Source of the DNA: Anammoximicrobium sp032229885
Lineage (GTDB): Bacteria; Planctomycetota; Planctomycetia; Pirellulales; Pirellulaceae
Assembly (NCBI GenBank): GCA_032229885.1
Contig: JAVYAJ010000179.1
Location: forward strand, 1-19,205
Direction of reading: 5' to 3'
Length of the DNA: 19,205 nt
The position numbers and the translations under genes were made by a program. Under the pieces are notes generated by a model. That model ran no database searches, had not been told where the DNA came from, and saw only the letters and a list, made by a program, of their open reading frames with translations. Shown here one piece after another: positions 1 to 7,319 of this stretch. The number at the start of each line of letters is the position of its first letter. The first letter of the stretch is position 1.

Positions 1-14
1 CGCGCGGCGCCAGC

Positions 15-91
15 CCTGGGGCGTTGCCCCAGGCTACGGTGAGCGGAGGCCTTCGGCCAAACTGATTCTTGGGTTGCGGGCAGTGGCCCGC
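15..91. repeat. Cluster of three small palindromes
   Basis: Three hairpins lie in tandem. CCTGGGGC (15-22) pairs with GCCCCAGG (26-33) around GTT. GGCC (48-51) pairs with GGCC (55-58) around TTC. GCGGGC (76-81) pairs with GCCCGC (86-91) around AGTG. The third resembles the hairpin at 9083-9097, so these are probably members of a dispersed repeat family rather than a one-off terminator. No U-tract follows any of them. Calling them planctomycete-type interspersed repeats rests on memory of similar genomes, not on a search. Confidence 0.6.
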
Positions 92-344
92 GTTAAGATA
101 TTGTCCACTAAACTAGCGTCGACCTCCGCCTTTGGGGTTCCTGCCCGTGCGCGCTAAGATCCGTTGACGAACTCGATGCGCACCGGCAGCGCAGAAGATC
201 AAGACTTGCTTGGGCCGCGTCTCCAGATCTTCAGCGGATTGTGCGTCCAGCGGATCAATTGCCATTCGGGGGGGCGCGGCCTGAAAATCGCCGACACGGC
301 GCGGCCTAAGATCGCGCCGCTCAACGGTCATTGTTCTTCGAGAA

Positions 345-350
345 AAGGAG
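345..350 (+). promoter_or_regulatory. Ribosome binding site deciding a GTG start
   Basis: AAGGAG lies 6 nt before a GTG at 357. No better start codon lies nearby, so this site fixes the start of the hypothetical protein at GTG. Confidence 0.75.
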
Positions 351-356
351 CGTCTT

Positions 357-860
357 GTGATCGATCCGAAACGCCATGCCGACAATCGGGGACTGATTGA
401 GTCCGTGCTGAGGTACGTCCCCGGATTTCGCGGCTATTTGGAAAAGGATTACCGCCAGGAGGGCGATTACTTGGTGCGGCGTTGGATTGCCGATCGTCTG
501 CAGCGCAGCAAACGAGCGTTGGACGAAGCCATGATGACGCTGGTCGAGGCGGGCCGCATCGACCAGTTGCCCGTTTGGGAGCGTCTCAAGACCCGTCTGG
601 ACGCGCTCATTCTGCGATGTCGCGGCTCGGTCCGCGGGTACAGCGGTTTTTTCGACTTCGTCCAGGTCGACATCACCCTGCTCGAGCGGGTGTACGAGCA
701 TGATTTGGCGTTGGTCCAGCAGGCCGAGACGCTGGCCGCGGCGATCGAACGAGCCGGCGGCGCGGACGCCGCGCCGCACGAGTTGCTGCAGCAGATCGAC
801 GCGCTGGACCGCCTGTTTTCGCAACGCGCCGAGTTGCTCGGCGGCCTGCGCGACTCGTAG
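357..860 (+). CDS. Conserved-type helical hypothetical protein
   Basis: A 167-residue protein with no signal peptide or membrane segment, so probably cytoplasmic. The sequence is predominantly alpha-helical with many charged residues. An N-terminal block (about residues 18-60) contains YVPGFRGYLEKDYRQ and RWIADRLQRSKRAL. A central block (about 95-115) contains RGSVRGYSGFFDFVQVD, and the C-terminal third looks like a coiled coil. The clean blocks of mixed charge and aromatic residues argue for a real gene, and an AAGGAG site 6 nt before the GTG start supports this start. I recall similar proteins among unnamed bacterial hypotheticals but know no function. It converges on the DUF11 gene with only 36 bp between the stop codons, and no hairpin terminator is visible in that gap. 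Confidence 0.8.
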   Translation: MIDPKRHADNRGLIESVLRYVPGFRGYLEKDYRQEGDYLVRRWIADRLQRSKRALDEAMMTLVEAGRIDQLPVWERLKTRLDALILRCRGSVRGYSGFFDFVQVDITLLERVYEHDLALVQQAETLAAAIERAGGADAAPHELLQQIDALDRLFSQRAELLGGLRDS

Positions 861-896
861 CTTTGGCGCGTGTGATCTGCGCGTGCGGCAGGGCCG

Positions 897-3323
897 TCAG
901 CGATCTTCGTATACCTGGGTAACCTCTTCGCGCATGATCGGGACGGGCATTTCGGCCGTGCTCAATCGGACCTGAACGCGTTGATGTCCCGCCGCGGCAC
1001 CCTGGGCTTTGATGCGATACACGGCCTGTTCCGTCGGTCCGATCCGAGCGAGCGGATCAATCTGCAACTGGTTGCCGGCGACGGCCACGCGCGTGGGACC
1101 ATCGCCGCCCAGCGGCTTGAGTTCCGGCGGCAAACGGATCTCGAGCTGGACGTTGGTCGCCGCGCTGGATCCGCTGTTGGTCAGCGTGATCAGATAGCTC
1201 GTCTCGGCGCCGACTTCGATGGGATCAGCCTCGTCGGCAAGCGTAAATTGGAGTTCGGCGACGCTTTCTACCTGCACGGCTTGTTCGAACGATTCCTGCA
1301 GGCCCAGTTCGGCGCGCGCTTCGAGCCTCAGTTTTTGGACGCCGGTCTGGACCGGCAGCACCGTAAGTTTGGCGGCTCCGGTCTGTTGAGCCGGCATTTC
1401 CTCGAGGCTCCAGTAAACCGCATGATTCTGCGGCTCGTATTGACCCTTGTGGTCTGCGGATACGAATTGCATTCCCTTGGGCAGATACGTCACCAGCTCG
1501 ACTTCGCGCGCGGTCGCCGTGCCGGGATTCGAGATCACCACCTCGTAAGTGGCCGGCCGATCGAGGTAACGCATCCGCGGCCCGTCCAAACGCACCTCGA
1601 GGTCGGGCGCGACGACTTCGAGCTCGGCGGCGTGCCGCGCGATCAAGTTCGCATCGCCTCGCACCAGGATCTCGTTGCGCACGATGCCCGGCTTGTCGGC
1701 CTTCAACGTCAGTTGCAGTTGGCGCGTCTCGTTGGGGCGCAACGCGCCGATCTCGAATTCCAGCTCGCGACCCGCGGCGTGCGTCAGTCCGGAAGGCACG
1801 TCTTCCTCCAACACCACTCCAGTGGCTACGCCGCTGCCGGGGTTGGTGACGCTGATGTCGAACACCACCGCCTCGCCGATCAGGGCCCGCTTGGGGCCGG
1901 TCTGCGTGACACTCAACTGAGGTCGGGTGCACAGCGCGCGGGCCGACGCGTTGGCTTGAAACTGAACCTGCGCCACGCTGCCGATCTCGCCCTCGCTGAC
2001 GGGCATCAACTGGAGCGAAACCGTAGTCTCCTCGCCGGGTTGAAGCGTGCCGAGTTCCCACGTCAACTGGCTGTTCGCCACGCGCGTGGGGGCCGGCGTC
2101 GCCGTGACGAACTCGGTTCCCTTCGGAACCCGATCCACGATCGTGACGCCATGCGCCGCGGTCTGTCCGGTGTTGCGGGCATGGATCTGGAACGTCGCTT
2201 CTTTGCCGACCTGAATCTCGGGCGGCGCCAACTTTTCGAATGTCAACGTCGGCGTCTGAACGCCGTCCATCGCCTCGGCGCCGGGCACTCCGTCGCCCGG
2301 AGACACGTCCGACGCGCCGATCGGCCGCGGCTCGCTGCGCGCGGACACGGCCGCCGCGTCCGCGGCAGGCGCCGCCAGCGTTCGATCGTCGCGTCCAGCT
2401 TGCGCAGGCGCCGCATGAGGCGCGGTCGGCGCGGACAAAAACGCGTTCGATCCGCTGGGCGTGGGCGAAGAATCCGGCGTTGATTGGCCGGGTTCCGTGT
2501 CGGCGTTGGCCGGGATGGGATCCAGGCGGGCAGAGGCCGCGTTCAAGTACGCGCTGCGCTCGCCGGGCGGCTCGGGTTCCCCATCCGCGATCGCCGCGCG
2601 GGCCGCCTGGCTGAGCGCGCCGCCCGGCCCGTCGGGCGGCGTCGAATCTTCGTCGGATGATCGACCTACAGGCAGCCGTTCTGTCGGCGCCGACTCGGAC
2701 GACCGGAGATCGGCCGGTGCGGATTCCGCCGGCTGGATCAACGGAGTCGGCGGCGAAAGCGAAACCGCTGATCGGCTCGAATCGGGCGCCGGGCCGGCGC
2801 TCCAAGCGGACTGTAGCGAACCGCTCGTCGGTGGTTCGAACTGGGGCAGCCTGCGCTCGCCGGCAGCCTGGCTCGCGGACGGGTCAGCCGTCGGGGAATC
2901 GAACGTCGGCGAGGCGATTGCCGGTCCGATCGCGGGTTCGGGCGGTTGATCCGGCGTCTGCCGCGCGGCAAAGCCGTACGCGCTGCGTCCGGCGGCCGAA
3001 CTGCTGACCGGATCGTTGTGCGAAGCACGGGCCACGGCCGGATCCAGGAACACGGTCGGGCGTCGAGGCGGGGTCGGCTCGGCCGGAAAATACCGTTCGC
3101 CATCCGCTGGCCGAAGGGCATCGTCGGGGATCGGCACGGTCTGCAACGGTTGCGCGAGGCTGGGCGAAGCCGCATCCGACGCCGCGCTGGACGCCTCGGC
3201 GGTCGGCGCATGGTTCTGGAAAGGTTTTCCCACGACCGTATAGGCTCCGGCGGCAGAGCCGAGCGTGCCGACCACCGCAGTGGCCCAGGCTGCCATACGC
3301 TTGGACAAGCGAATTGTTGGCAT
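897..3323 (-). CDS. DUF11-repeat envelope/secreted protein with long Pro/Ala/Ser-rich segment
   Basis: A protein of 808 residues from the chosen start. A basic N-terminus followed by a hydrophobic stretch (about residues 8-32) suggests a signal peptide or signal anchor, so it is probably exported. Residues ~35-355 are Pro/Ala/Ser/Glu-rich, low complexity and likely disordered. From ~360 to the end are four DUF11-like immunoglobulin-fold repeats of roughly 100-120 residues. They are recognisable by recurrent phrases such as FQIHARNTGQTAAHGVTIVD, ISVTNPGSGVATGVVL, VVISNPGTATAREVELV and ITLTNSGSSAATNVQLEI. Such repeats occur in large surface proteins, including planctomycete ones, and are thought to be structural or adhesive. 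Start choice: ATG at 3323 or 3332 and GTG at 3371 are all in frame. None has a clear ribosome binding site. A possible promoter at 3389-3417 leaves a sensible leader for 3323/3332, so GTG 3371 is less likely. Confidence 0.85.
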   Translation of the reverse strand: MPTIRLSKRMAAWATAVVGTLGSAAGAYTVVGKPFQNHAPTAEASSAASDAASPSLAQPLQTVPIPDDALRPADGERYFPAEPTPPRRPTVFLDPAVARASHNDPVSSSAAGRSAYGFAARQTPDQPPEPAIGPAIASPTFDSPTADPSASQAAGERRLPQFEPPTSGSLQSAWSAGPAPDSSRSAVSLSPPTPLIQPAESAPADLRSSESAPTERLPVGRSSDEDSTPPDGPGGALSQAARAAIADGEPEPPGERSAYLNAASARLDPIPANADTEPGQSTPDSSPTPSGSNAFLSAPTAPHAAPAQAGRDDRTLAAPAADAAAVSARSEPRPIGASDVSPGDGVPGAEAMDGVQTPTLTFEKLAPPEIQVGKEATFQIHARNTGQTAAHGVTIVDRVPKGTEFVTATPAPTRVANSQLTWELGTLQPGEETTVSLQLMPVSEGEIGSVAQVQFQANASARALCTRPQLSVTQTGPKRALIGEAVVFDISVTNPGSGVATGVVLEEDVPSGLTHAAGRELEFEIGALRPNETRQLQLTLKADKPGIVRNEILVRGDANLIARHAAELEVVAPDLEVRLDGPRMRYLDRPATYEVVISNPGTATAREVELVTYLPKGMQFVSADHKGQYEPQNHAVYWSLEEMPAQQTGAAKLTVLPVQTGVQKLRLEARAELGLQESFEQAVQVESVAELQFTLADEADPIEVGAETSYLITLTNSGSSAATNVQLEIRLPPELKPLGGDGPTRVAVAGNQLQIDPLARIGPTEQAVYRIKAQGAAAGHQRVQVRLSTAEMPVPIMREEVTQVYEDR

Positions 3324-3388
3324 AGCTAGCATCCCGGATGAAGACAGAAGGTAGCTGGGCGGTCCGTACACGAGAATCCGCGCAGCAG

Positions 3389-3417
3389 ATAATTACCAAA
3401 ACGGTTGCGACGCGCAA
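3389..3417 (-). promoter_or_regulatory. Possible sigma70-type promoter for the DUF11 gene
   Basis: Read on the minus strand, TTGCGC (3412-3417) is followed after exactly 17 nt by AATTAT (3389-3394). This gives half-consensus -35 and four-of-six -10 elements in an otherwise GC-rich stretch. Transcription would start about 50-60 nt before the ATG codons at 3332/3323. It is a prediction from sequence only. Confidence 0.35.
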
Positions 3418-3437
3418 AGGTCAGTTGGGACCGGAGG

Positions 3438-3466
3438 ACGGCCGGCGGCCGTGGCCGGACGGCCGT
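3438..3466. terminator. GC-rich hairpin between methyltransferase and DUF11 genes
   Basis: ACGGCCG (3438-3444) pairs perfectly with CGGCCGT (3460-3466), and the loop contains a further GGCC/GGCC inverted repeat. It lies ~170 nt beyond the methyltransferase stop and ahead of the DUF11 promoter candidate. It has no T-run, so it could be a weak terminator, an mRNA end-stabiliser or simply a repeat. Confidence 0.3.
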
Positions 3467-3632
3467 GAGCAGAACCGCTGATCTGGCGTCTGGCGAGCAC
3501 CAGAGAGCCGCGTCGTCGGGTCCGACTTGCGCGGCGAAACACGCGTTTGCTAGCAGGGACGGCGTGATCCCTCGCCGGCCGCGCGTCGCCGCGTCTCGGT
3601 TTGCGCCCGCCGCGAAACGCGGCGCTGGCCAA

Positions 3633-4481
3633 TCAGGCGGCGTCCGCTCGACGCCGAACCAAAATCGCGCACACCAGATAGGTCCGCGGGCCAAAGTCCC
3701 ACCGCCAGGGCTCGGTCAGTTGCACGCGAGCAACGCTGCGGGACAAAGCGGGATCCGATGCGAACAGCCGTGCCGCAACCGCCGGATTGACGCCCGTAAA
3801 GAAGTTGTGGTTGGCGATCAACTCGCGCGCTTTGTCGAGCAAACCGGATTCGGGAATCTGGCACAAGTCCGGGCACGTCTGCGACGAGATGAAATCCAGG
3901 ACCAGCACGGCCCGACCGCCGGGACGCAGCAGGTCTAACAGCAGTCTCAGGTGCTGGGCCCGCACACGGGTCACCATTTCCAGGAAACGCGCGTGCCGTT
4001 GGCCGATTGCCATCTCGACGGACTGAACGAGCTGGCTCAGGACGCACACCGAAGCCACGACGTCAAACGGGCCAGGAACGTCCAGCGGTCGTGGATCGAT
4101 CAGTGCGTGCGCACACGCATCCAGCTCGTCATCGGTCGGCGGCGTTCCCGCGGCGCAGCGTGCCAGCCGATCCATAATGAACGTCAGGTCGACACCGCCG
4201 TACAACCGGATGGGCGCGGTCGGCCCGCAATTCTGCTGACGCACCCCAAAGCTCAGCGCGGCCGGATCCAAGTCGACCAAGTGCAGCTCGGCGTACGCTT
4301 GCAGCAGCGCGCGAAGGTCGATGTCGTTCGAATTCCCGGCGCCCAAAACGCACAACCGGGCATCCGGCGACGCGGCCTCGGTCAACAATCGAGTCACGCG
4401 CAAACGGTGCGGCGCATACCGATCCCAGCCGTGGCGGCTCTGCTCGTTTCGTCGCTGTTGTTCTTCGGCGATCGGATTCAT
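3633..4481 (-). CDS. SAM-dependent methyltransferase-like protein
   Basis: A protein of 282 residues from ATG 4481. A class I methyltransferase fold is suggested by a glycine-rich motif I, LCVLGAGNSND (about residues 43-53), an acidic end of beta-2, LHLVDLDPAAL (~66-76), a FDVVASVCVLSQL segment (~145-160), and a late LLRPGGRAVLVLDF strand typical of the family. The C-terminal RTYLVCAILVRR resembles the last beta-strand. The frame is open much further upstream, but that part overlaps the 3' end of the URO-D-like gene and is Arg-rich, so I start at the ATG that opens a natural sequence. There is no clear ribosome binding site. It lies 142 bp downstream of the URO-D-like gene on the same strand. 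The substrate is unknown, and it could equally be a methyltransferase-fold protein without known activity. Confidence 0.75.
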   Translation of the reverse strand: MNPIAEEQQRRNEQSRHGWDRYAPHRLRVTRLLTEAASPDARLCVLGAGNSNDIDLRALLQAYAELHLVDLDPAALSFGVRQQNCGPTAPIRLYGGVDLTFIMDRLARCAAGTPPTDDELDACAHALIDPRPLDVPGPFDVVASVCVLSQLVQSVEMAIGQRHARFLEMVTRVRAQHLRLLLDLLRPGGRAVLVLDFISSQTCPDLCQIPESGLLDKARELIANHNFFTGVNPAVAARLFASDPALSRSVARVQLTEPWRWDFGPRTYLVCAILVRRRADAA

Positions 4482-4623
4482 CAGTGCGGCGGGCGCAGGC
4501 CCGCGGAACTCGACAAATTGAACGTTGCCCAGGCACGCGACCTCGCAAGATCGGCGCGCGGTGATAAGGTCCGGCCCAGCCTGACCGCTCGGACGCCGCG
4601 GGCCGCGAACCTTCACGCCAACA

Positions 4624-5790
4624 TTAGGCGTAGGACGCGACTTCGCGAAACGCTTCCCACATCGCGAGGATATTTTCCGGCGGCACGTCTCCCTGGATAT
4701 TGTGAACCGTATTGAACACATAGCCGCCGCCAGGGGCCAGAGCGGCCACGTTGCGCCGGACGTCCTCGCGAACCTGATCCGGCGTGCCGTTGGGCAGGAC
4801 GCCTTGCGTATCGACGCCCCCGCCCCAGAAACAGATAGCACGGCCAAAGTCGCGTTTCAACGCCTGCGGTTCCATGCCCGTCGCGCGGATATGGATCGGA
4901 TTCAAAACGTCCACGCCGATCTCGATAAAGTCCGGGATCAACTGACGGACGTTGCCGCAGGAATGGAAAAAGATGAAACCGTCCACCAAGCGTTTGCGGA
5001 CGACCTGCAACAGTTCGGCTTGCAGCGGCTTGAGCAAGCGGCGATACATGTCGGGGCTGATCAGCATCGAGTGCTGCGTCCCATAGTCGTCCGCTTCGAC
5101 CGCGACGTCCACGACATCGCCGAGATCGGCCAGCGCGGCTTCCCAGTAACGGGCTTTGAGTTCCGCCAGCTTGGCCAGCAGATGTAGGGCCGCGGCATCG
5201 CCCACCGCCAGATCCATCATCAACAGTTCCATGGGACGCAGCCGACAGGCCATCTCCAGAATGCCGGCGCACAGCCCGCGCAGCACGACCGCATAGCCCG
5301 CGTCACGAAACGCGATGGCCCGATCTCGCAGGCTGGCCCAGCGGCGCGGGTCGGCCGGATCGGGCCAGCGAACCGCGTCGACCGCCGCGCGGGTCAGTTC
5401 GGCGTCTGCCAGCGGGCTTTCACACAGGCTGAAGTAGTGCCCGTCTTTGGGCCGGCGATGTTTGCACTGCCATTCGTCGACAAAAGTCCAAGCGTCGCCT
5501 TCGTCTCGGATGTCGAGATTCCAGTTCGTGCTTACCAGCGGGAACAGGCCGCGCGTATCGACCTCGAAGCGTTGCAGGATGTCCTCGTGCGGGATGCACA
5601 CCTGCTGGACCACGTCGATCATCACGGGCTCGGCCGGGGGCAATCCCAGGAACCGCCGAAGATTCGCATAGGCGACGTTGCTGATCGCAGTCACCTGTGT
5701 CGACGACAGATCAAACGGAACGCGATCCGGCGTGCGATGCCGCAGTGCGGTGCGAACACGCTCGCGAGACGTCATCTCGGTTCGAGACAT
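4624..5790 (-). CDS. Uroporphyrinogen decarboxylase (URO-D) family protein, MtaA/CmuA-like
   Basis: A 388-residue cytoplasmic TIM-barrel protein of the URO-D superfamily. It opens with MTSRERVRTALRHRTPDRVPFD, the usual N-terminus of COG0407 paralogues. Near the C-terminus it has FIFFHSCGNVRQLIPDFIEI, GVDVLNPI and GGGVDTQGVLPNGTPDQV, all hallmark phrases. The HSC motif resembles the His-x-Cys zinc ligands of corrinoid methyltransferases such as MtaA, so a methyl-transfer or demethylation role is more likely than haem synthesis. That is inference: many such paralogues in PVC bacteria have no assigned substrate. Start at ATG 5790 is supported by GGGAGG (5801-5806) 10 nt upstream; a longer frame to 5835 has no better signal. 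The SAM-methyltransferase-like gene follows on the same strand and may be co-transcribed. Confidence 0.88.
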   Translation of the reverse strand: MSRTEMTSRERVRTALRHRTPDRVPFDLSSTQVTAISNVAYANLRRFLGLPPAEPVMIDVVQQVCIPHEDILQRFEVDTRGLFPLVSTNWNLDIRDEGDAWTFVDEWQCKHRRPKDGHYFSLCESPLADAELTRAAVDAVRWPDPADPRRWASLRDRAIAFRDAGYAVVLRGLCAGILEMACRLRPMELLMMDLAVGDAAALHLLAKLAELKARYWEAALADLGDVVDVAVEADDYGTQHSMLISPDMYRRLLKPLQAELLQVVRKRLVDGFIFFHSCGNVRQLIPDFIEIGVDVLNPIHIRATGMEPQALKRDFGRAICFWGGGVDTQGVLPNGTPDQVREDVRRNVAALAPGGGYVFNTVHNIQGDVPPENILAMWEAFREVASYA

Positions 5791-5890
5791 CGAAGGTTTC
5801 CCTCCCGCGCTGGCGCGCTTTGTAAATAGAACCACCCGTTGCGTCTAGCCCGCGCTTTGGCGACCAAAACAAGCCGGTCTGGCCGAGTCC

Positions 5891-5920
5891 TGGGGAATCT
5901 GGATCATGGGGAATCTGGAC
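5891..5920. repeat. 16-nt tandem duplication
   Basis: TGGGGAATCTGGATCA (5891-5906) is followed directly by a second copy, identical for 13 nt before it diverges (5907-5920). Confidence 0.8.
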
Positions 5921-6022
5921 AGCGCTCGCGACCATCGACATTCGGTGGATTGGCCGCTGAACCACCGAGGCTCCAAGGACGGCCGGGCTCGCTTCGTTGA
6001 CCGTCCAGCGGTTGTTCGCGAA

Positions 6023-6042
6023 GGCCGCCAACGGCCGCCAAC
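6023..6042. repeat. 10-nt tandem duplication
   Basis: GGCCGCCAAC occurs twice in direct succession (6023-6032 and 6033-6042) with no mismatch. Confidence 0.8.
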
Positions 6043-6168
6043 GATACAACGTACAGCGAGCAAAGAGCGTCGCAACCCATTCGCGGGTGGCAGTGATCGC
6101 CAAGGCAACGGCAAGTTCGGAGACGCTGCGCGAACGATTGCGCACGATCGCTGCGCACTGGGCGGGGC

Positions 6169-6186
6169 GTCCCGCAAGTCCCGCAA
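6169..6186. repeat. 9-nt tandem duplication
   Basis: GTCCCGCAA occurs twice in direct succession (6169-6177, 6178-6186). Confidence 0.75.
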
Positions 6187-6264
6187 TCCGGACGCTCGAC
6201 AACGCTCGCCACGCGTCCCGTCACGTCGTGCAGGATCGGGCCCACCAACGTCGCGGAGCGTTTT

Positions 6265-6309
6265 CGCAACACCGCATCTGTCAACACCGCAGCTGTCAAC
6301 AGCTCGTGT
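6265..6309. repeat. 15-nt degenerate tandem repeat
   Basis: Successive 15-nt units begin at 6265, 6280 and 6295. The first two share CAACACCGCA and end in TCT or GCT. The third keeps GTCAACA before diverging. Confidence 0.75.
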
Positions 6310-6856
6310 GTAACCACGGCAAACCCATCAATTCGCCCGGAGTGGTTGTACACCTTGGCTTTTTCTTGGTCAATGCGAGCGACAAGAGATTCCGGTCAGT
6401 CGGACGTTTCTCGGATTCGCGGAGGTCATGACATGTCGGTCGTCGTCACGTCGATCGCGCCCGCGGCCCGGATTCGCCGAGATGCAGGTGGCGGATACCG
6501 GGTCGGCTGAACATGGGCGCCGGGGTGGAAGGCGGGCGCAGTTGTCGTTCGGTCCAGGCCTCATCCACGTGCGACTGCGGTCCGACCATTGTCGCCCGGC
6601 AGTGCGCCGCGCGTCCCGGCGCGGATCCGGCCGGGTTGCATCGTTGGATACGAAAGCGGCGGCGGCGATAGGACGGCGACACGCATGCCGCAAGCAGCAA
6701 GCGTTTCGCGATGAAGCCGCGTTGACGCGATCAGGCGACGAGCGGAGCACGGGGCATCAGAGCCGACGCCGGGTTTCGCGACCGAAGTCTGTGCCCAGAT
6801 CCGAATCATAAATTGCGAGGTAGTGCCCTTGCTTTTTCCTTGTTCATTTGGTTAAC

Positions 6857-6865
6857 TGGCCAATA
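6857..6865 (+). promoter_or_regulatory. Putative ArsR-type operator upstream of the regulator gene
   Basis: TGGCCAATA lies 24 nt before the regulator's ATG, within the larger imperfect palindrome TTGG-N8-CCAA (6848-6863). The same core, TGGCCAAATA, recurs at 7267-7276 ahead of the permease. An autoregulatory operator would be expected here for an ArsR-family repressor; this assignment is inference from the shared motif. Confidence 0.4.
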
Positions 6866-6889
6866 AAGAAAGGCCGATGACCGGATAAC

Positions 6890-7228
6890 ATGAACGCGAA
6901 AACGCCTAGCGCCAAAGTGCTTGCCCGATACGAAGCTCGCGCCCAGATCATCAAGGCGCTGGCCCATCCCGCGCGATTGCTGATCGTAGACGAACTGTCG
7001 AAGCACGGCGAGCGCTGTGTTTGCGAGTTGACCGAGATGATCGGTTCGGACATGTCCACGGTTTCGCGCCACTTGGGCGTGCTCAAAGGCGCCGGGCTGG
7101 TCGCCGACGAAAAACGCGGGCAGATGGTGTTTTACCGGCTGCGCGTGCAGTGCATCTCGAATTTCTTCGATTGCATCGAATCGGTGATGACATGCAATGC
7201 GCGAAGACACCAGGATCTGATTGAGTGA
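6890..7228 (+). CDS. arsR: ArsR-family winged-helix metalloregulator
   Basis: A 112-residue DNA-binding repressor of the ArsR/SmtB family. The winged helix-turn-helix is clear: KALAHPARLLIVDEL (about residues 22-36), then the metalloid-binding type motif CVCEL (43-47) at the start of the helix that precedes the recognition helix, SDMSTVSRHLGVLKGAGLV (~53-71), and the wing DEKRGQMVFYRL. C43 and C45 match the Cys-x-Cys of As(III)-sensing ArsR proteins. C88, C95 or C102 could supply a third thiol. It is the first gene of a same-strand cluster with the permease and the thioredoxin-like gene, which it probably represses. The ribosome binding site is weak, but ATG 6890 is the natural start for this family. 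The inducer could be As(III), Sb(III), a methylarsenical or another soft metal. Confidence 0.92.
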   Translation: MNAKTPSAKVLARYEARAQIIKALAHPARLLIVDELSKHGERCVCELTEMIGSDMSTVSRHLGVLKGAGLVADEKRGQMVFYRLRVQCISNFFDCIESVMTCNARRHQDLIE

Positions 7229-7264
7229 TCGCCGACTTGTTTTTACTTCGCCAATACTTGCTTG

Positions 7265-7276
7265 TTTGGCCAAATA
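7265..7276 (+). promoter_or_regulatory. Putative second operator ahead of the permease gene
   Basis: TTTGGCCAAA (7265-7274) is a perfect 10-nt palindrome, and TGGCCAAATA (7267-7276) nearly matches the motif ahead of the regulator. A related CGCCAATA lies at 7249-7256. This suggests that the 91-bp gap between regulator and permease carries its own regulated promoter, although no convincing -35/-10 pair is visible. Confidence 0.4.
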
Positions 7277-7319
7277 GCCGAGTACGCATGGCGGATCTGA
7301 AACCGGAGGGGACTCGTCC

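Larger units (their letters stand above)
1..356. other. Gene-free leader region with three hairpins
   Basis: I find no credible coding region here; the open frames present are short and Arg-rich. The first ~90 bases contain three closely spaced perfect hairpins, annotated separately, which look like an interspersed palindromic repeat of the type scattered between genes in planctomycete genomes. The rest has no recognisable promoter with a good -10/-35 pair. The last few bases carry the ribosome binding site of the downstream hypothetical gene. Confidence 0.5.
3324..3632. other. Intergenic region upstream of the DUF11 gene
   Basis: About 310 bp between two minus-strand genes. It holds a possible promoter (3389-3417) and a GC-rich hairpin (3438-3466). 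A minus-strand open frame crosses it but is Arg/Pro-rich with no domain-like sequence, so I do not call a gene. Confidence 0.5.
5791..6889. other. 1.1-kb gene-free, duplication-rich region
   Basis: It lies between the divergent URO-D-like and arsR-like genes. Several open frames of 80-165 codons cross it on both strands, but they are Arg-rich, lack domain-like sequence and overlap one another, so I call no gene. It contains short tandem duplications at 5891-5920, 6023-6042, 6169-6186 and 6265-6309, and a palindromic pair TGCGCA at 6139-6144 and 6152-6157. The last ~60 nt should hold the arsR promoter. It may be decayed coding DNA or a slippage-expanded spacer. Confidence 0.5.

Noticed and set aside
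981..2483. 500-codon plus-strand frame antisense to the DUF11 gene
   Set aside because: It is Arg/Gly/His-rich, lacks any domain-like sequence and lies fully opposite a gene with four recognisable repeats; long antisense frames are common at high GC.
1225..2805. 526-codon minus-strand frame inside the DUF11 gene in another frame
   Set aside because: It is extremely Arg-rich, overlaps the real frame on the same strand and has no motif.
3326..3694. 122-codon minus-strand frame between methyltransferase and DUF11 genes
   Set aside because: Arg/Pro-rich sequence without domain-like blocks; it overlaps the methyltransferase 3' end and crosses a hairpin.
5791..6300. Cobalamin riboswitch ahead of the URO-D-like gene
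   Set aside because: I looked for the conserved B12-box and the GCCACTG element on the minus strand and found no convincing match in the right order.
5904..6353. 149-codon minus-strand frame in the gene-free region
   Set aside because: Its most protein-like part is generated by the 15-nt tandem repeat, other frames are equally open, and there is no ribosome site or motif.
6428..6811. 127-codon plus-strand frame upstream of arsR
   Set aside because: Arg-rich composition, no motif, no ribosome binding site.
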